Positions 24,029 through 34,129 of a DNA stretch of 64,000 nt are shown here, in pieces. The notes below the pieces were generated by a model. That model was not told where the DNA came from. It saw only the letters and a list, made by a program, of their open reading frames with translations, and made no database searches. Source of the stretch: Granulicella sp. (GTDB lineage Bacteria > Acidobacteriota > Terriglobia > Terriglobales > Acidobacteriaceae); assembly GCA_025408425.1 (NCBI GenBank), contig JANXYX010000050.1, positions 1-64,000 on the forward strand. Reading direction: 5' to 3'. Both the position numbers and the translations under genes were made by a program. Numbering within the stretch: the first letter of the stretch is position 1; the number at the start of each line of letters is the position of its first letter.

Positions 24029-25657
24029 ATGCCACCAAGTGATCAAATACCCACCCCTGCATCTAAACCCAGCATGAACGACCTCAAGCGCCTATGGTGG
24101 CAGGACGGCGTCACCTACCAGATCTACCCGCGCTCCTTTCAGGACAGCAACGGAGACGGCATCGGAGACCTGAACGGTATCTTCGCCCGCCTCGACTACC
24201 TTGTAACGCTCGGTATCGACGCCGTCTGGATCTCACCCTTCAACCCGTCACCAATGGCCGACTTCGGCTACGACGTCGCCGACTACCGCAACGTCGACCC
24301 CATCTTCGGAACCCTCGACGACTTCGACCGCCTCCTCGTAGGAGTCCACTCCCGAGGCCTCAAACTCATCCTCGACTTTGTTCCAAATCATTCCTCAGAC
24401 CAGCACCCCTGGTTCCTGGAAAGCCGGAGCACTCGTGACAACCCCAAACGCGACTGGTATCTCTGGAGTGATCCTGCCCCCAATGGTGGCCCACCAAATA
24501 ACTGGACCTCTCACTTCGGAGGCTCAGGCTGGGCCTTCGACCAGACAACCGGCCAATACTTCTATCACTCCTTCCTCGCGCAACAACCCGATCTCAACTG
24601 GCGCAACCCAGAAGTCCGTTCCGCGATCTACGACGCAATGCGATTCTGGCTCGACCGTGGCATCGACGGCTTCCGCATGGACGTCCTATGGCTCCTCATC
24701 AAGGATGATCAACTCCGCGACAATCCACCCCATCCCCAGTGGAATGGTGCGCTCCTCCCGCTCTACACCGCCGACCGCCCCGAAATTCATCAGATAGTCG
24801 CGGAGATGCGCACCATCTTGGCCGCTTATCCTGAGCGCGTCCTCATCGGAGAAATCTATCTTCCCCTCCGTGACCTGATCGCCTACTACGGCTTCGACCC
24901 CAATACCGTTGACCTCCGCGGAGCAGATATGCCGTTCAACTTCCACCTCATCCAGACTCCGTGGAACGCCAACAGCATCGCCGAACTCATCCGCAACTAC
25001 GAGGCCCAGCTGCCCAGGAACGCATGGCCCAACTGGGTGCTCGGCAATCACGATCAAACCCGCCTCGCCACTCGCATCGGCGAGCATCAGGCCCGCGTCG
25101 CCGCCATGCTGCTGTTGACCTTGCGCGGCACCCCCACACTCTATAACGGGGACGAACTTGGCATGACCAACGGCACCATCACCCCCGATCAAATTCAAGA
25201 CCCTGCCGAAAAGAACCAGCCCGGCCAAGGTATGGGACGCGACGCCGAACGCACCCCCATGCTCTGGGATCGGTCAGCCGGCGCTGGATTCACCACTGGA
25301 GAACCCTGGCTACCACTCAACGCCGACTACGCCAACACTTGCGTTGAGGTTCAGTCCCAGGCTCCTCGCTCCATGCTCGCCCTCTACCGTCGCCTGCTCG
25401 AACTCCGCCGTAAGCACCCAGCCCTTCATGCCGGGGTCATCGACCACGTCACCGCTGAATCTGGCGTCCTGTCCTATCGCCGTCACTTCAACGACCAGCA
25501 CCTGCAAGTCTTCCTTAACCTGACGGACGATCTGCAAACAATCACCTGCGAGGATGGTCGGGTCCTCCTCACCACAATCCTCGACGGCGAAGGCGGCCAG
25601 GTCGGCGGCAAACTCATCCTCGAAGCCAGCGAAGGACTTCTGATCGCCCTGGATTAG
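24029..25657 (+). CDS. GH13 alpha-glucosidase / oligo-glucosidase
   Basis: The ATG at 24029 is preferred (542 residues); TTG at 23981 and ATG at 24074 are alternatives. The barrel has QIYPRSFQDSNGDGIGDL and DFVPNHSS. Catalytic residues are Asp218 (GIDGFRMDV), Glu275 (LIGEIYLP) and Asp342 (GNHDQTR). These are typical of oligo-1,6-glucosidase or alpha-glucosidase enzymes that release glucose from short alpha-glucans. No signal peptide is seen, so it acts inside the cell. It converges with the LysR gene, with 15 bases between stops. Confidence 0.92.
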   Translation: MPPSDQIPTPASKPSMNDLKRLWWQDGVTYQIYPRSFQDSNGDGIGDLNGIFARLDYLVTLGIDAVWISPFNPSPMADFGYDVADYRNVDPIFGTLDDFDRLLVGVHSRGLKLILDFVPNHSSDQHPWFLESRSTRDNPKRDWYLWSDPAPNGGPPNNWTSHFGGSGWAFDQTTGQYFYHSFLAQQPDLNWRNPEVRSAIYDAMRFWLDRGIDGFRMDVLWLLIKDDQLRDNPPHPQWNGALLPLYTADRPEIHQIVAEMRTILAAYPERVLIGEIYLPLRDLIAYYGFDPNTVDLRGADMPFNFHLIQTPWNANSIAELIRNYEAQLPRNAWPNWVLGNHDQTRLATRIGEHQARVAAMLLLTLRGTPTLYNGDELGMTNGTITPDQIQDPAEKNQPGQGMGRDAERTPMLWDRSAGAGFTTGEPWLPLNADYANTCVEVQSQAPRSMLALYRRLLELRRKHPALHAGVIDHVTAESGVLSYRRHFNDQHLQVFLNLTDDLQTITCEDGRVLLTTILDGEGGQVGGKLILEASEGLLIALD

Positions 25658-25672
25658 AGTTGAAGCAACACC

Positions 25673-26581
25673 TCAGTTACCGCTGCTCTTCTGGATCCGC
25701 TCTTTGTTCTCCCTCACCAGCCGAAGAAAGTCCCGCTGAATCGGCCCCGCATTCTCCGGGTTCCAAGCCACCGCGATCCCGATATGCGTCGTCTCTGGCT
25801 GCAACTCGCAGAACACCACACCCGGAGTCCGCAGATGCCGCACCCCAGACGGCACCAGTGCAACTCCCTCCCCTGACTCAACAAGTGTCAATACGCTCGA
25901 CCACGTCGATGAGCTGTTCACGATCTGCGGACTGAACCCAGCCGACGAACACAGCGCCAGCATACTGTCATATAAAGCAGGGGTGTTCTCCCGCTCGCAG
26001 GTCACAAAACGTTCTCCTGCCAGTGCATCCACTCGCACCGGGCCACCTGCCAGTCGATGATCCTTTGGCAAAGCCACCACAATCGGATCGCGGTACAACA
26101 ACTCGGCCTGCAACGTCCGGTCAAATGGCGGCTCAAGCGGTCGAGTAAATCCCACATCGATCTTGCCAGTCGTCAGCGCGTCCATCTGCACCAGGGTATG
26201 CATCTCATAAAGAGACAACTTCACATTTGGATATAGCTTGCGGTACTCCCGGATGATTCGTGCAAAAAATCCGCCCGCTCCCCATAGGAAAAATCCGATC
26301 GCCAGCGTACCCACCTGCCCCTGCATCGAGCGCTTCGTCATATCTACGGCACGATCCGCAGCAATTAGAGTCTTCCGCGCCTCCGCCAGAAACACTTGAC
26401 CTTGCGGGGTCAGACGCGTTCGGCGAGTTCCGCGATCCAGCAAAGCGCCACCAATCTCACGCTCAAGATCCGCAATCTGCTCACTGATAGCCGATTGTGA
26501 GACGTGCAACTCTCGACCAGCTTTGCTGAATGTTCCAAAGTCCGCTACAGCACAGAAATACCGAAGATGTCGCAGTTCCAT
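25673..26581 (-). CDS. LysR-family regulator, divergent from RND efflux operon
   Basis: I chose the ATG at 26581 (MELRHLRYF, 302 residues), the standard LysR start; the open frame upstream is not coding. The helix-turn-helix is GTFSKAGRELHVSQSAISEQ, then IADLEREIGGALLDRG. The effector domain follows. It probably controls the divergent efflux operon in response to a small aromatic or drug-like ligand. An inverted repeat of LysR-box form lies between the two genes. Confidence 0.93.
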   Translation of the reverse strand: MELRHLRYFCAVADFGTFSKAGRELHVSQSAISEQIADLEREIGGALLDRGTRRTRLTPQGQVFLAEARKTLIAADRAVDMTKRSMQGQVGTLAIGFFLWGAGGFFARIIREYRKLYPNVKLSLYEMHTLVQMDALTTGKIDVGFTRPLEPPFDRTLQAELLYRDPIVVALPKDHRLAGGPVRVDALAGERFVTCERENTPALYDSMLALCSSAGFSPQIVNSSSTWSSVLTLVESGEGVALVPSGVRHLRTPGVVFCELQPETTHIGIAVAWNPENAGPIQRDFLRLVRENKERIQKSSGN

Positions 26582-26615
26582 AGCAAGGCTCCGTCGCAAT
26601 TCAAGTCTATCGGTT

Positions 26616-26638
26616 TTTCCGTTGAATCTTGACGGAAA
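26616..26638. promoter_or_regulatory. LysR-type operator between lysR and RND operon
   Basis: TTTCCGT and ACGGAAA form a perfect inverted repeat with nine bases between. It holds the T-N11-A form bound by LysR proteins. It lies 35 bases from the regulator start and about 80 bases from the efflux start. Confidence 0.6.
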
Positions 26639-26719
26639 TAACTGTGAAACCCAACTATGGTCTGACCTGTCTATTCTAGAAAGACACAGCTCCGTTTCTT
26701 TTTGAGGTTTGTTTTTAAT

Positions 26720-29700
26720 ATGTGGATCGTAAAGATAGCTCTCACCAGGCCATATACCTTCATTGTGCTCGCGATTCTTATCCTCATCGCGGCGCCCGTG
26801 GTGATCATCGGCACACCAACCGACATCTTTCCGAACATCGACATCCCTGTCATCTCCATCGCTTGGGCCTATACCGGTCTCAATCCAGAAGAGCTTGAAG
26901 GCAGACTCACCACTCCTTACGAAAAGACCCTCACCACGCTGGTAGATAACATCCAGCACATCGAATCCACCACCATCACCGGGCAAGTGATCATCAAGAT
27001 CTATCTCCAGCCGGGCGCCAGCCTTGACACGGCAAACGCACAGGTTGCCAGTGCCTCACAGTACGTTCTTCGCCAGTTGCCTCCAGGGATCCTTCCCCCG
27101 CAGATCATCAACTTCAGCGCCTCCAGCGTACCAATCCTGCAGCTTGGCCTTTCGGGAGCAGGGCTTGGCGAGCAACAACTCAATGACTATGGCGTCAACT
27201 TCGTCAGGCCCCAGTTGATCACCGTTCCGGGTGCTGTCGTGCCGCTGCCCTACGGTGGCAAACAGCGCTCCATCATGCTCCTTCTCGACCCCAAGCTCCT
27301 CCAGGCCAAAGCACTCTCTCCTATCGATGTCCTCAACGCGATGGCGCAGCAGAATGTCGTCCAGCCGGGAGGCACCGCCAAGATCGGCGTCGACGAGTAC
27401 GACATCCATATCAACTCCTCACCATTGACGCTCGAAGGCATCAGCAACCTCCCCATACGCCAGGTCAACGGATCGACGATCTATCTCCATGACGTTGCAA
27501 GTGTCACCGACGGAAGCATCCCCCAGACCAACATCGTCCGTCAGGACGGTCACCGCGGTGTCTTGATCACCATCCTCAAGTCCGGCAGCGCCTCCACCCT
27601 CAGCGTCGTCGGCGGCATTCGCGCCCTCCTTCCCAGAATCAGCGCAATTCTCCCGCCAGCTCTCGCGGTCAAGCCCATCGGCGACCAGTCCATCTTCGTT
27701 CGCGCTTCCATCTCGGGCGTTGTCCGCGAGGCCGTCATCGCCGCGGTCCTCACCGGCCTCATGATCCTGCTTTTTCTCGGCAGCTGGCGCAGCACCATCA
27801 TCATCGCCGTCTCGATCCCGCTCTCCATCCTTACCTCTATCACCGTGCTCGGCTTGCTAGGCCAGACCATCAACATCATGACCCTCGGCGGCCTCGCGCT
27901 GGCCGTCGGTATCCTCGTCGACGACGCCACCGTCACCATCGAAAACATCGAACGCTACCTCGAAGAGGGCCACGGTCTGCACGATGCCATCCTCGACGGC
28001 GCTGCTCAAATCTCCGTGCCCGCCCTCGTCTCGACACTCTGCATCTGTATCGTCTTTCTGCCGATGTTCTTCCTCAGTGGTGTATCGCGGTACCTCTTCG
28101 TCCCACTGGCAGAAGCCGTAGTCTTTGCCATGCTCGCCTCGTACATCCTCTCCCGTACCCTCGTACCGACGCTAGCCATGTACCTGCTCAAGGTCCACGA
28201 CCACCATGCCGTGCCATCCAACAACATCTTCTCCCGCTTTCAGCGCGGCTTTGAACGCCTGTTCGAGAGAGTTCGCAGTGGCTATCAAGATCTACTCACT
28301 CGCCTCGTCGCTGCACGAAAGGTCTTCATTCCAGTCTTTCTGCTGCTCTGCGTCTCCATCTTCTTGCTCGTCCCATTCCTTGGACAAAACTTCTTCCCCA
28401 GCACCGACAACGGGTCATTCATCCTGCATCTCCGCGCCAAGAGCGGAACTCGTATCGAAGAGACCGCCCGACTCTGCGATCTAGTGGAGAAAAACATTCG
28501 TGAGACCGTCCCGCCAGCCGAGATGGACAATATCCTCGATAACATCGGTCTCCCCTACAGCACGCTCAACACCCAGCACGCAACCTCCGGCCTCATCGGA
28601 CCCGGCGATGCGGATATCCTCGTCTCCCTTAAGGAGAATCACCACCCCACCGACGGCTATCTTGCAAAACTGCGCAATACTCTGCCACGCGATTTCCCCG
28701 GCGTTACGTTTTACTTCCTGCCCGCAGACATCGTCACACAAATCCTCAACTTCGGACTGCCCGCACCGATCGACATTCAATTGGAAGGCACGGATATCGC
28801 CGGCAATCGCAAGATCGCCGATAAGATGCTGGCCCAGCTCCACCAGGTTCCGGGCCTTGTCGATCTGCGCATTCAGCAGCCCGACGACTACCCCGTCTTC
28901 AACGTCAATGTCGATCGCACCAAGGCGCAGCAGGGAGGCTACACCATCCGCGATGTCGGCGGCAGCCTCCTCAACATCCTCAGTGGCAGCACCCAGTTGA
29001 CCCCAATGTTCTTTCTCAACTTCAAAAACGGCGTTAACTATCCCATGGTCGCGGAGGCTCCGCAGTACGACATCCAGTCGCTTAACGACCTGCAGAACGT
29101 CCCCCTCTCCTCGCCCAACAGCAAGCAGCCTGAAATCCTCGCCGACGTCGCCAGCATCAGCCGCAGCACGGAGATGCCCGTCATCTCGCACTACAACATC
29201 CGCCGCACACTCGATATCTACGGAGGTGTTCAGGGCAGCGACCTCGGCGCTGTGAGCAAGCAGATCAACAAAATCGTCGCCGCCAATGAAAAGTCTCTGC
29301 CACGCGGCAGCTTCGTCAGGGTTCGCGGGCAGATCGAAACCATGCAAAGTTCCTACTTTGGTCTTATCGCCGGACTGGCCTTCGCCATTGTGCTCGTCTA
29401 CCTGCTCATTGTGGTCAATTTTCAGTCCTGGCTAGATCCCTTCATCATCATCACTGCGCTTCCGGCCGCGCTCGCCGGCATCGTCCTCATCCTCTTCGCG
29501 ACTCATACGACGCTCAGCGTGCCCGCGCTCATGGGCGCCATCATGTGCATGGGCGTCGCTACAGCAAACAGTATCCTTGTCGTCTCCTTCGCCAAAGACC
29601 GGCTACTCCATCATGGAGACGCCGTTCTGGCAGCCATCGAAGCCGGTGCAACCCGCTTCCGCCCTGTCGCCATGACCGCTCTGGCAATGATCATTGGCAT

Positions 29701-29899
29701 GATCCCCATGGCACTCGGTGCCGGCGAAGGTGGCGAACAAAACGCTCCTCTGGGCCGTGCCGTTATTGGCGGCCTCATCTGTGCCACCGTGGCCACCCTC
29801 ATCTTTGTCCCAGCAGTCTTCAGCCTCCTCCACGGACAACACAAACTAGATCCCTCAGTCGCTTCTCCCGATGACGAGTTCACCACCGCAGCCGCCTGA
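26720..29899 (+). CDS. RND efflux permease (AcrB/HAE-1 type)
   Basis: The ATG at 26720 (MWIVKIALTRPYT, 1059 residues) is preferred over a TTG 18 bases earlier. Twelve membrane helices in the RND pattern surround two large periplasmic loops. GGLALAVGILVDDATVTIENIERYL contains the Asp-Asp of helix 4 used for proton relay. The second half repeats with SVPALMGAIMCMGVATANSI. It would export drugs or other hydrophobic compounds across the envelope together with the adaptor and channel encoded next. Confidence 0.95.
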   Translation: MWIVKIALTRPYTFIVLAILILIAAPVVIIGTPTDIFPNIDIPVISIAWAYTGLNPEELEGRLTTPYEKTLTTLVDNIQHIESTTITGQVIIKIYLQPGASLDTANAQVASASQYVLRQLPPGILPPQIINFSASSVPILQLGLSGAGLGEQQLNDYGVNFVRPQLITVPGAVVPLPYGGKQRSIMLLLDPKLLQAKALSPIDVLNAMAQQNVVQPGGTAKIGVDEYDIHINSSPLTLEGISNLPIRQVNGSTIYLHDVASVTDGSIPQTNIVRQDGHRGVLITILKSGSASTLSVVGGIRALLPRISAILPPALAVKPIGDQSIFVRASISGVVREAVIAAVLTGLMILLFLGSWRSTIIIAVSIPLSILTSITVLGLLGQTINIMTLGGLALAVGILVDDATVTIENIERYLEEGHGLHDAILDGAAQISVPALVSTLCICIVFLPMFFLSGVSRYLFVPLAEAVVFAMLASYILSRTLVPTLAMYLLKVHDHHAVPSNNIFSRFQRGFERLFERVRSGYQDLLTRLVAARKVFIPVFLLLCVSIFLLVPFLGQNFFPSTDNGSFILHLRAKSGTRIEETARLCDLVEKNIRETVPPAEMDNILDNIGLPYSTLNTQHATSGLIGPGDADILVSLKENHHPTDGYLAKLRNTLPRDFPGVTFYFLPADIVTQILNFGLPAPIDIQLEGTDIAGNRKIADKMLAQLHQVPGLVDLRIQQPDDYPVFNVNVDRTKAQQGGYTIRDVGGSLLNILSGSTQLTPMFFLNFKNGVNYPMVAEAPQYDIQSLNDLQNVPLSSPNSKQPEILADVASISRSTEMPVISHYNIRRTLDIYGGVQGSDLGAVSKQINKIVAANEKSLPRGSFVRVRGQIETMQSSYFGLIAGLAFAIVLVYLLIVVNFQSWLDPFIIITALPAALAGIVLILFATHTTLSVPALMGAIMCMGVATANSILVVSFAKDRLLHHGDAVLAAIEAGATRFRPVAMTALAMIIGMIPMALGAGEGGEQNAPLGRAVIGGLICATVATLIFVPAVFSLLHGQHKLDPSVASPDDEFTTAAA

Positions 29900-29959
29900 T
29901 CAGCCTGTCAACTTGCACTTTGATGGACCCAGCAATACTTTGAAGGAGGCCCCCCAATA

Positions 29960-31201
29960 ATGAATACCGACATGACCACTCCATCAGCCGATTATGAAGC
30001 TCAGGTGACCGCCCCCGCTCTCCAGCCGCGCGGCCTCACTGCCGGCACCTGGATTGGCATTGCAGTCATCGCCATTGTTCTCCTTGTCGTCATCGTCGCC
30101 GGCATTCTCTCCCGCTCCGCCTCCGAGCGCTCTCTGCAACACCAGACCACCGAAGCCGCTATCCCCACCGTTCAGGTCGTCTACCCCTCCGGGTCAATCC
30201 TCTCGTCCGAAATCTCCCTCCCTGGCAACACACAGGCCTTCACCGAAACCCCCATCTACTCGCGCACCAACGGCTACCTTAAAAGCTGGTACTTCGATAT
30301 CGGCGCCCATGTCCGCAAGGGTCAACTCATGGCCGAGATCGAAACCCCGGAACTCGACCAACAACTCCAGGTCGCCGAGGCAGATCTCAAAAGCGTTCAA
30401 GCTAATCTCGACCTTGCGAACACCACCTCAACCCGCTATCAAAATCTGCTCAAGACCAACTCCGTCTCCAAGCAGGAGACAGACGTCGCAATGAGCGATG
30501 CCTCCGCTAAAAAAGCTGCTGTTGACGCCTCGATGGCAAACGTCCGACGCCTCCAGCAACTCCAGTCGTTTGAAAAGGTGTACGCCCCCTTCGACGGAAT
30601 CGTCACCGCCCGAAACACAGATATCGGATCCCTCATCTCTGGCGGCTCCAACTCCACTCCAAAGGAACTCTTCCACCTCGCAGCCATCGGTAAAATCCGC
30701 GTCTACGTAGCCGTCCCCGAGGTCTACTCCCCAATCATCCGGACCGGAGACAAAGCTGCGCTTACGCTCGATGAGTATCCAGGCAGACCTTTTACCGGAA
30801 CCATCGTACGAAACTCCAGCGCCATCGATCAGGCGTCCCGCACCCTCAACGTAGAGGTCGATATCGACAACCCGAACGGCGACCTTCTCCCCGGCGCATA
30901 CGTATTCGTTCACTTCAAAGTACCCGAGCACGCGCAAAGCCTCAGCCTTCCTTCAAACACGCTCCTCTTCCGTGCGGAAGGCCTACGTGTCGGCGTCGTC
31001 CGTGACGGCCACGCCCGTCTCGTACCTGTCACCATCGGCAAGGATGCCGGCTCCACAGTCGAGATTACCTCCGGCCTGCAAGCAACTGACCCCGTGATTC
31101 TGGATCCGTCCGACTCCCTCGCCGACGGCCAGGAAGTCCACATCGCCAGCCAACCCCGTCCCACACCCCAATCACAACATGGCAAGGAAGGTGCTCTATG
31201 A
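29960..31201 (+). CDS. RND periplasmic adaptor subunit (HlyD/MFP family)
   Basis: The 413-residue protein has one N-terminal membrane helix (about 30-52). A lipoyl-like domain with FDIGAHVRKGQLMAEIETPELDQQL, a coiled-coil hairpin (105-165) and a beta-barrel ending in SGLQATDPVILDPSD follow. It bridges the inner-membrane pump and the outer-membrane channel. AAGGAGG precedes the ATG. Its stop overlaps the start of the channel gene by four bases. Confidence 0.94.
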   Translation: MNTDMTTPSADYEAQVTAPALQPRGLTAGTWIGIAVIAIVLLVVIVAGILSRSASERSLQHQTTEAAIPTVQVVYPSGSILSSEISLPGNTQAFTETPIYSRTNGYLKSWYFDIGAHVRKGQLMAEIETPELDQQLQVAEADLKSVQANLDLANTTSTRYQNLLKTNSVSKQETDVAMSDASAKKAAVDASMANVRRLQQLQSFEKVYAPFDGIVTARNTDIGSLISGGSNSTPKELFHLAAIGKIRVYVAVPEVYSPIIRTGDKAALTLDEYPGRPFTGTIVRNSSAIDQASRTLNVEVDIDNPNGDLLPGAYVFVHFKVPEHAQSLSLPSNTLLFRAEGLRVGVVRDGHARLVPVTIGKDAGSTVEITSGLQATDPVILDPSDSLADGQEVHIASQPRPTPQSQHGKEGAL

Positions 31202-32661
31202 GCACTTCCGCTCACTCCCGGCCCGCGACACTAGCTGCACTCCTGGTCCTCCTGCTTACAGGCTGCATGGTGGGTCCCAAATACGCTAAACCTACGGTCC
31301 CAATGGCCCCTGTCAATACGGAGCCACCACCCGATGCATTCAAAGAAGACCCCAACTGGCATCCCGCCCAGCCCGCCGACAGTACTTTCCGCGGCGACTG
31401 GTGGACCATCTTTGGAGACCCTCAGCTCAATGCCCTCGAGCCGCAGATCGCCACCGCCAATCAGACCCTCAAGGCCGCAGAAGCCCGCTTCCGCGAGGCC
31501 CGCGCCCAGATCCGCTACAACCGCGCCAGCCTCGCTCCCACCGTCGGCGTAACACTCTTTGCCGGTGGGGAACGCATCTCCGCAAACCACCCCTACTTCA
31601 ACTCATCACTCGCAAACGCAGGGTCAGCCGTCATTCAACTTCCGGTCGACCTCAACTATGAGATCGATCTCTGGGGTCGCATCCGCCGCAGCGTCAGCGC
31701 CGCGCGCGAAGAAGCCCAGGCCAATGCAGCCGATCTGCAAACAGCGCTGCTCAGCCTGCAGGCCGAACTCGCCATCGACTACTTCGAAGCCCGCACAGCA
31801 GATGCCCAGGAGAAGCTCCTCAACGACACCGTTAAGGACTACGAAGAAGCCTTCCGCATTACCACCAACCGCTTCGAAGGTGGCGTCTCCGGCGAGTCCG
31901 ACGTCGACCAGGCCAAGACTCAGCTCGAAGCCGCAAGAGTCCAGGCCAACGATATCGCCGTCGTCCGCGCTCAGTACGAGCACGCCATCGCCGTATTGCT
32001 TGGCCAGCTGCCTGCATCCTTTACCCTCGCCCCTTCACCCCTCCTGGCCCAGCCGCCAATCATCCCGCCAGGACTCCCCTCCCAGCTGCTGGAGCGCCGC
32101 CCAGACATCGCTGCCGCCGAGCGCCGCGTCGCCGAGGCCAACGATCGCGTAGGCATTGCCCGCGCTGCCTACTACCCCACCATCTCCATCAGCGCCGTCG
32201 CAGGCTTTGAAGGAACCGCCCTGACCAACTTGCTCAACGCCTCCAGTTATCTCTGGTCAATCGGCACCATGGCCTCGCAAACTGTCTTCGACTTCGGTCG
32301 CCGTCGCGCCATCAACGAGCAGGCCGCAGCCAGCTACGACGAGACCGTCGCCAACTACCGCCAGACCACGCTCACCGCCTTCCGTCAGGTCGAAGATAAC
32401 CTCGCGGCACTTCGCGTCCTCCAGCAGGAAGCCGCGCACCAGCACCAGGCCACGCAAGCCGCGCAGGCGGCACAACAGATCTTCAACAACCGCTACGTCG
32501 GCGGCATTGATACCTATCTTCAGGTCGTCACAGCCCAGACCACCGCCCTCGCCAACGAGCGCAACGACATCGACATCATGCGACGCCAGATGGACGCCAG
32601 CGTGCTGCTCGTCAAAGCCCTTGGCGGCGGCTGGAACGTCTCCAACCTGCCCAAACTCTAA
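31198..32661 (+). CDS. Outer-membrane efflux channel lipoprotein (NodT/TolC family)
   Basis: The 487-residue protein has a lipobox LLLLTGCMVGPKYAKP (Cys near residue 22), the standard NodT start. The two OEP repeats contain helices with QTLKAAEARFREARAQI and VANYRQTTLTAFRQVEDNLAALR. It forms the trimeric outer-membrane exit duct. Its end overlaps the convergent histidine kinase gene by four bases. The order permease-adaptor-channel is unusual compared with the common adaptor-permease-channel order. Confidence 0.94.
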   Translation: MSTSAHSRPATLAALLVLLLTGCMVGPKYAKPTVPMAPVNTEPPPDAFKEDPNWHPAQPADSTFRGDWWTIFGDPQLNALEPQIATANQTLKAAEARFREARAQIRYNRASLAPTVGVTLFAGGERISANHPYFNSSLANAGSAVIQLPVDLNYEIDLWGRIRRSVSAAREEAQANAADLQTALLSLQAELAIDYFEARTADAQEKLLNDTVKDYEEAFRITTNRFEGGVSGESDVDQAKTQLEAARVQANDIAVVRAQYEHAIAVLLGQLPASFTLAPSPLLAQPPIIPPGLPSQLLERRPDIAAAERRVAEANDRVGIARAAYYPTISISAVAGFEGTALTNLLNASSYLWSIGTMASQTVFDFGRRRAINEQAAASYDETVANYRQTTLTAFRQVEDNLAALRVLQQEAAHQHQATQAAQAAQQIFNNRYVGGIDTYLQVVTAQTTALANERNDIDIMRRQMDASVLLVKALGGGWNVSNLPKL

Positions 32662-34115
32662 GCGCTCATCCGCTCCAACGGCAGCGAAAACGAAAATACT
32701 GACCCATGTTCAGGCTGGCTCGTCACCTCGATCGAGCCGCCATGCGCCTCCACAATCGCCTTCGCAATCGCCAGCCCCATCCCCGTTCCCTGCACACGAT
32801 ACCGCTGCCCCTGCCCCCGGTAGAACTTGTCGAAGATCATCGTCCGCTCCAGATCGTCGATCCCCACTCCACGGTCCGCAACGCTTGTTACCAGCCTCTC
32901 CTTCACTACCTCTGCGCTGACAAAGATCGGACTCGTCTCCGGCGAATACTTCGCAGCATTCTCCAGCAGGTGCTGCAGAACCTTCGCAATCCGCTCCAGG
33001 TCCATCTGCACCATCGGCAGCGAATCCGGCAACCTCACATCAACAGGATGCGTCTTCAATTGCGCATGCAACTCCTCCATCGCCACATCCACCGCCTGTC
33101 GTATGGAATGCGGCTGCAGATCCAACTTGATGGCATGCGCATCCAGCTCCGCCATCTCCATCGCTTGACCCACCAGCCGATCCAGCCGCCCAGCCTCTTC
33201 TTCAATCACCTCCATCAGCTCTGAGCTCTGCTCCTTGTCCAGCCGGTCATTCGACCGCAAGCTCGTAATCGCCGCGGTAATCGAAGTCAGGGGCGTCCGC
33301 AGTTCATGTGCCACTGAGTCCAGCAATGCATTCCGCAGCCGTTCGCTCTCCCGCGACGCCTCCACACGCGCCAGAGTCTCCATCGCTCCCGCCCGCTCCA
33401 TCGCTATCGCTGCCAGTCCACACACCGCATCCAACGCTTCTGGTGACATTCCAGCCCCGGTAACTCCCAGCGCCCCAATCGGACGCTGGCCCAGCAATAT
33501 TGGGACCAGCGTCAAATCCCGCGCCTCATCCCGCCGATGGTCCCGCGTAAACACTGCATCCCGTAACTCCGCTGCGGTCACATCCATGTAGCTCGGGCTC
33601 GATCGGTACACGCGGTCCTTCTCCCGCAGATAAAGTGCTGCACCCGCAAGGTTGAATGTCCCGGCCATCATCTGCGGCAGCTGGTTCAACAGGTCGATCA
33701 CATTGCCCGTCACCAGCATCTTCTGGCTGAATTCATAGAGCCGTTCCGCCTCTCGCTGGCGGCGGTGGGACATCTCGGCCTCTGTCCGCGCCCGCTCCGC
33801 CAACTGACTCGCAACAATGCCGGTCAGCAGGAAAGTACACAGCGCCAACCAGTTGCGCCCCTCCCGAATAGTGAACGTAAGCACCGGTGGCAGGAAAAAA
33901 AAGTTGAACGCAGCCGAGCACAAGAACGACACGTACACTGCGTGGCGCAGGCCCCAGTTAGCCGCGACCACCAGGATGACGATCAATAACGTCAACGCCA
34001 CTGTCGTCTCGCTCGCGTGCGCCCAAAGGAAGTACACGGCTACAATTACTGCGACAATGACTGTCGACGCACCGTAGCGAACTAGGCTGCGAGTAATAGA
34101 TCTTTGCACCCCCAT
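32658..34115 (-). CDS. KdpD C-terminal half: DUF4118-GAF-histidine kinase
   Basis: The 485-residue protein begins with membrane helices of the DUF4118/KdpD type (about 12-105, with LRHAVYVSFLCSAAFNFFFLPP). A GAF-like region follows (130-245). The kinase core has H-box DSVAHELRTPLTSITAAITS, N-box HLLENAAKYSPE, DRGVGI and GTGMGLAIAKAI. It matches the second half of KdpD, missing the N-terminal KdpD and USP domains, which are encoded by the next gene facing the other way. It should phosphorylate the KdpE-like regulator. A GTG at codon 3 may be the true start. Confidence 0.92.
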   Translation of the reverse strand: MGVQRSITRSLVRYGASTVIVAVIVAVYFLWAHASETTVALTLLIVILVVAANWGLRHAVYVSFLCSAAFNFFFLPPVLTFTIREGRNWLALCTFLLTGIVASQLAERARTEAEMSHRRQREAERLYEFSQKMLVTGNVIDLLNQLPQMMAGTFNLAGAALYLREKDRVYRSSPSYMDVTAAELRDAVFTRDHRRDEARDLTLVPILLGQRPIGALGVTGAGMSPEALDAVCGLAAIAMERAGAMETLARVEASRESERLRNALLDSVAHELRTPLTSITAAITSLRSNDRLDKEQSSELMEVIEEEAGRLDRLVGQAMEMAELDAHAIKLDLQPHSIRQAVDVAMEELHAQLKTHPVDVRLPDSLPMVQMDLERIAKVLQHLLENAAKYSPETSPIFVSAEVVKERLVTSVADRGVGIDDLERTMIFDKFYRGQGQRYRVQGTGMGLAIAKAIVEAHGGSIEVTSQPEHGSVFSFSLPLERMSA

Positions 34116-34129
34116 ATATTAGCGCTATG
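34107..34129. promoter_or_regulatory. Shared divergent promoter core between the two kdpD halves, possibly leaderless
   Basis: Only 11 bases separate the two ATGs. On the plus strand TATATT (34115-34120) lies six bases before the ATG at 34127. On the minus strand TAATAT (34121-34116) lies six bases before a GTG at 34109, codon 3 of the kinase. Neither gene has a ribosome binding site. Both transcripts may therefore start at the initiation codon. The -35 boxes are not clear. Confidence 0.4.

Noticed and set aside
26582-26986. 135-residue N-terminal extension of the LysR protein
   Set aside because: The LysR helix-turn-helix starts at MELRHLRYF. The upstream frame crosses the operator and the start of the RND gene.
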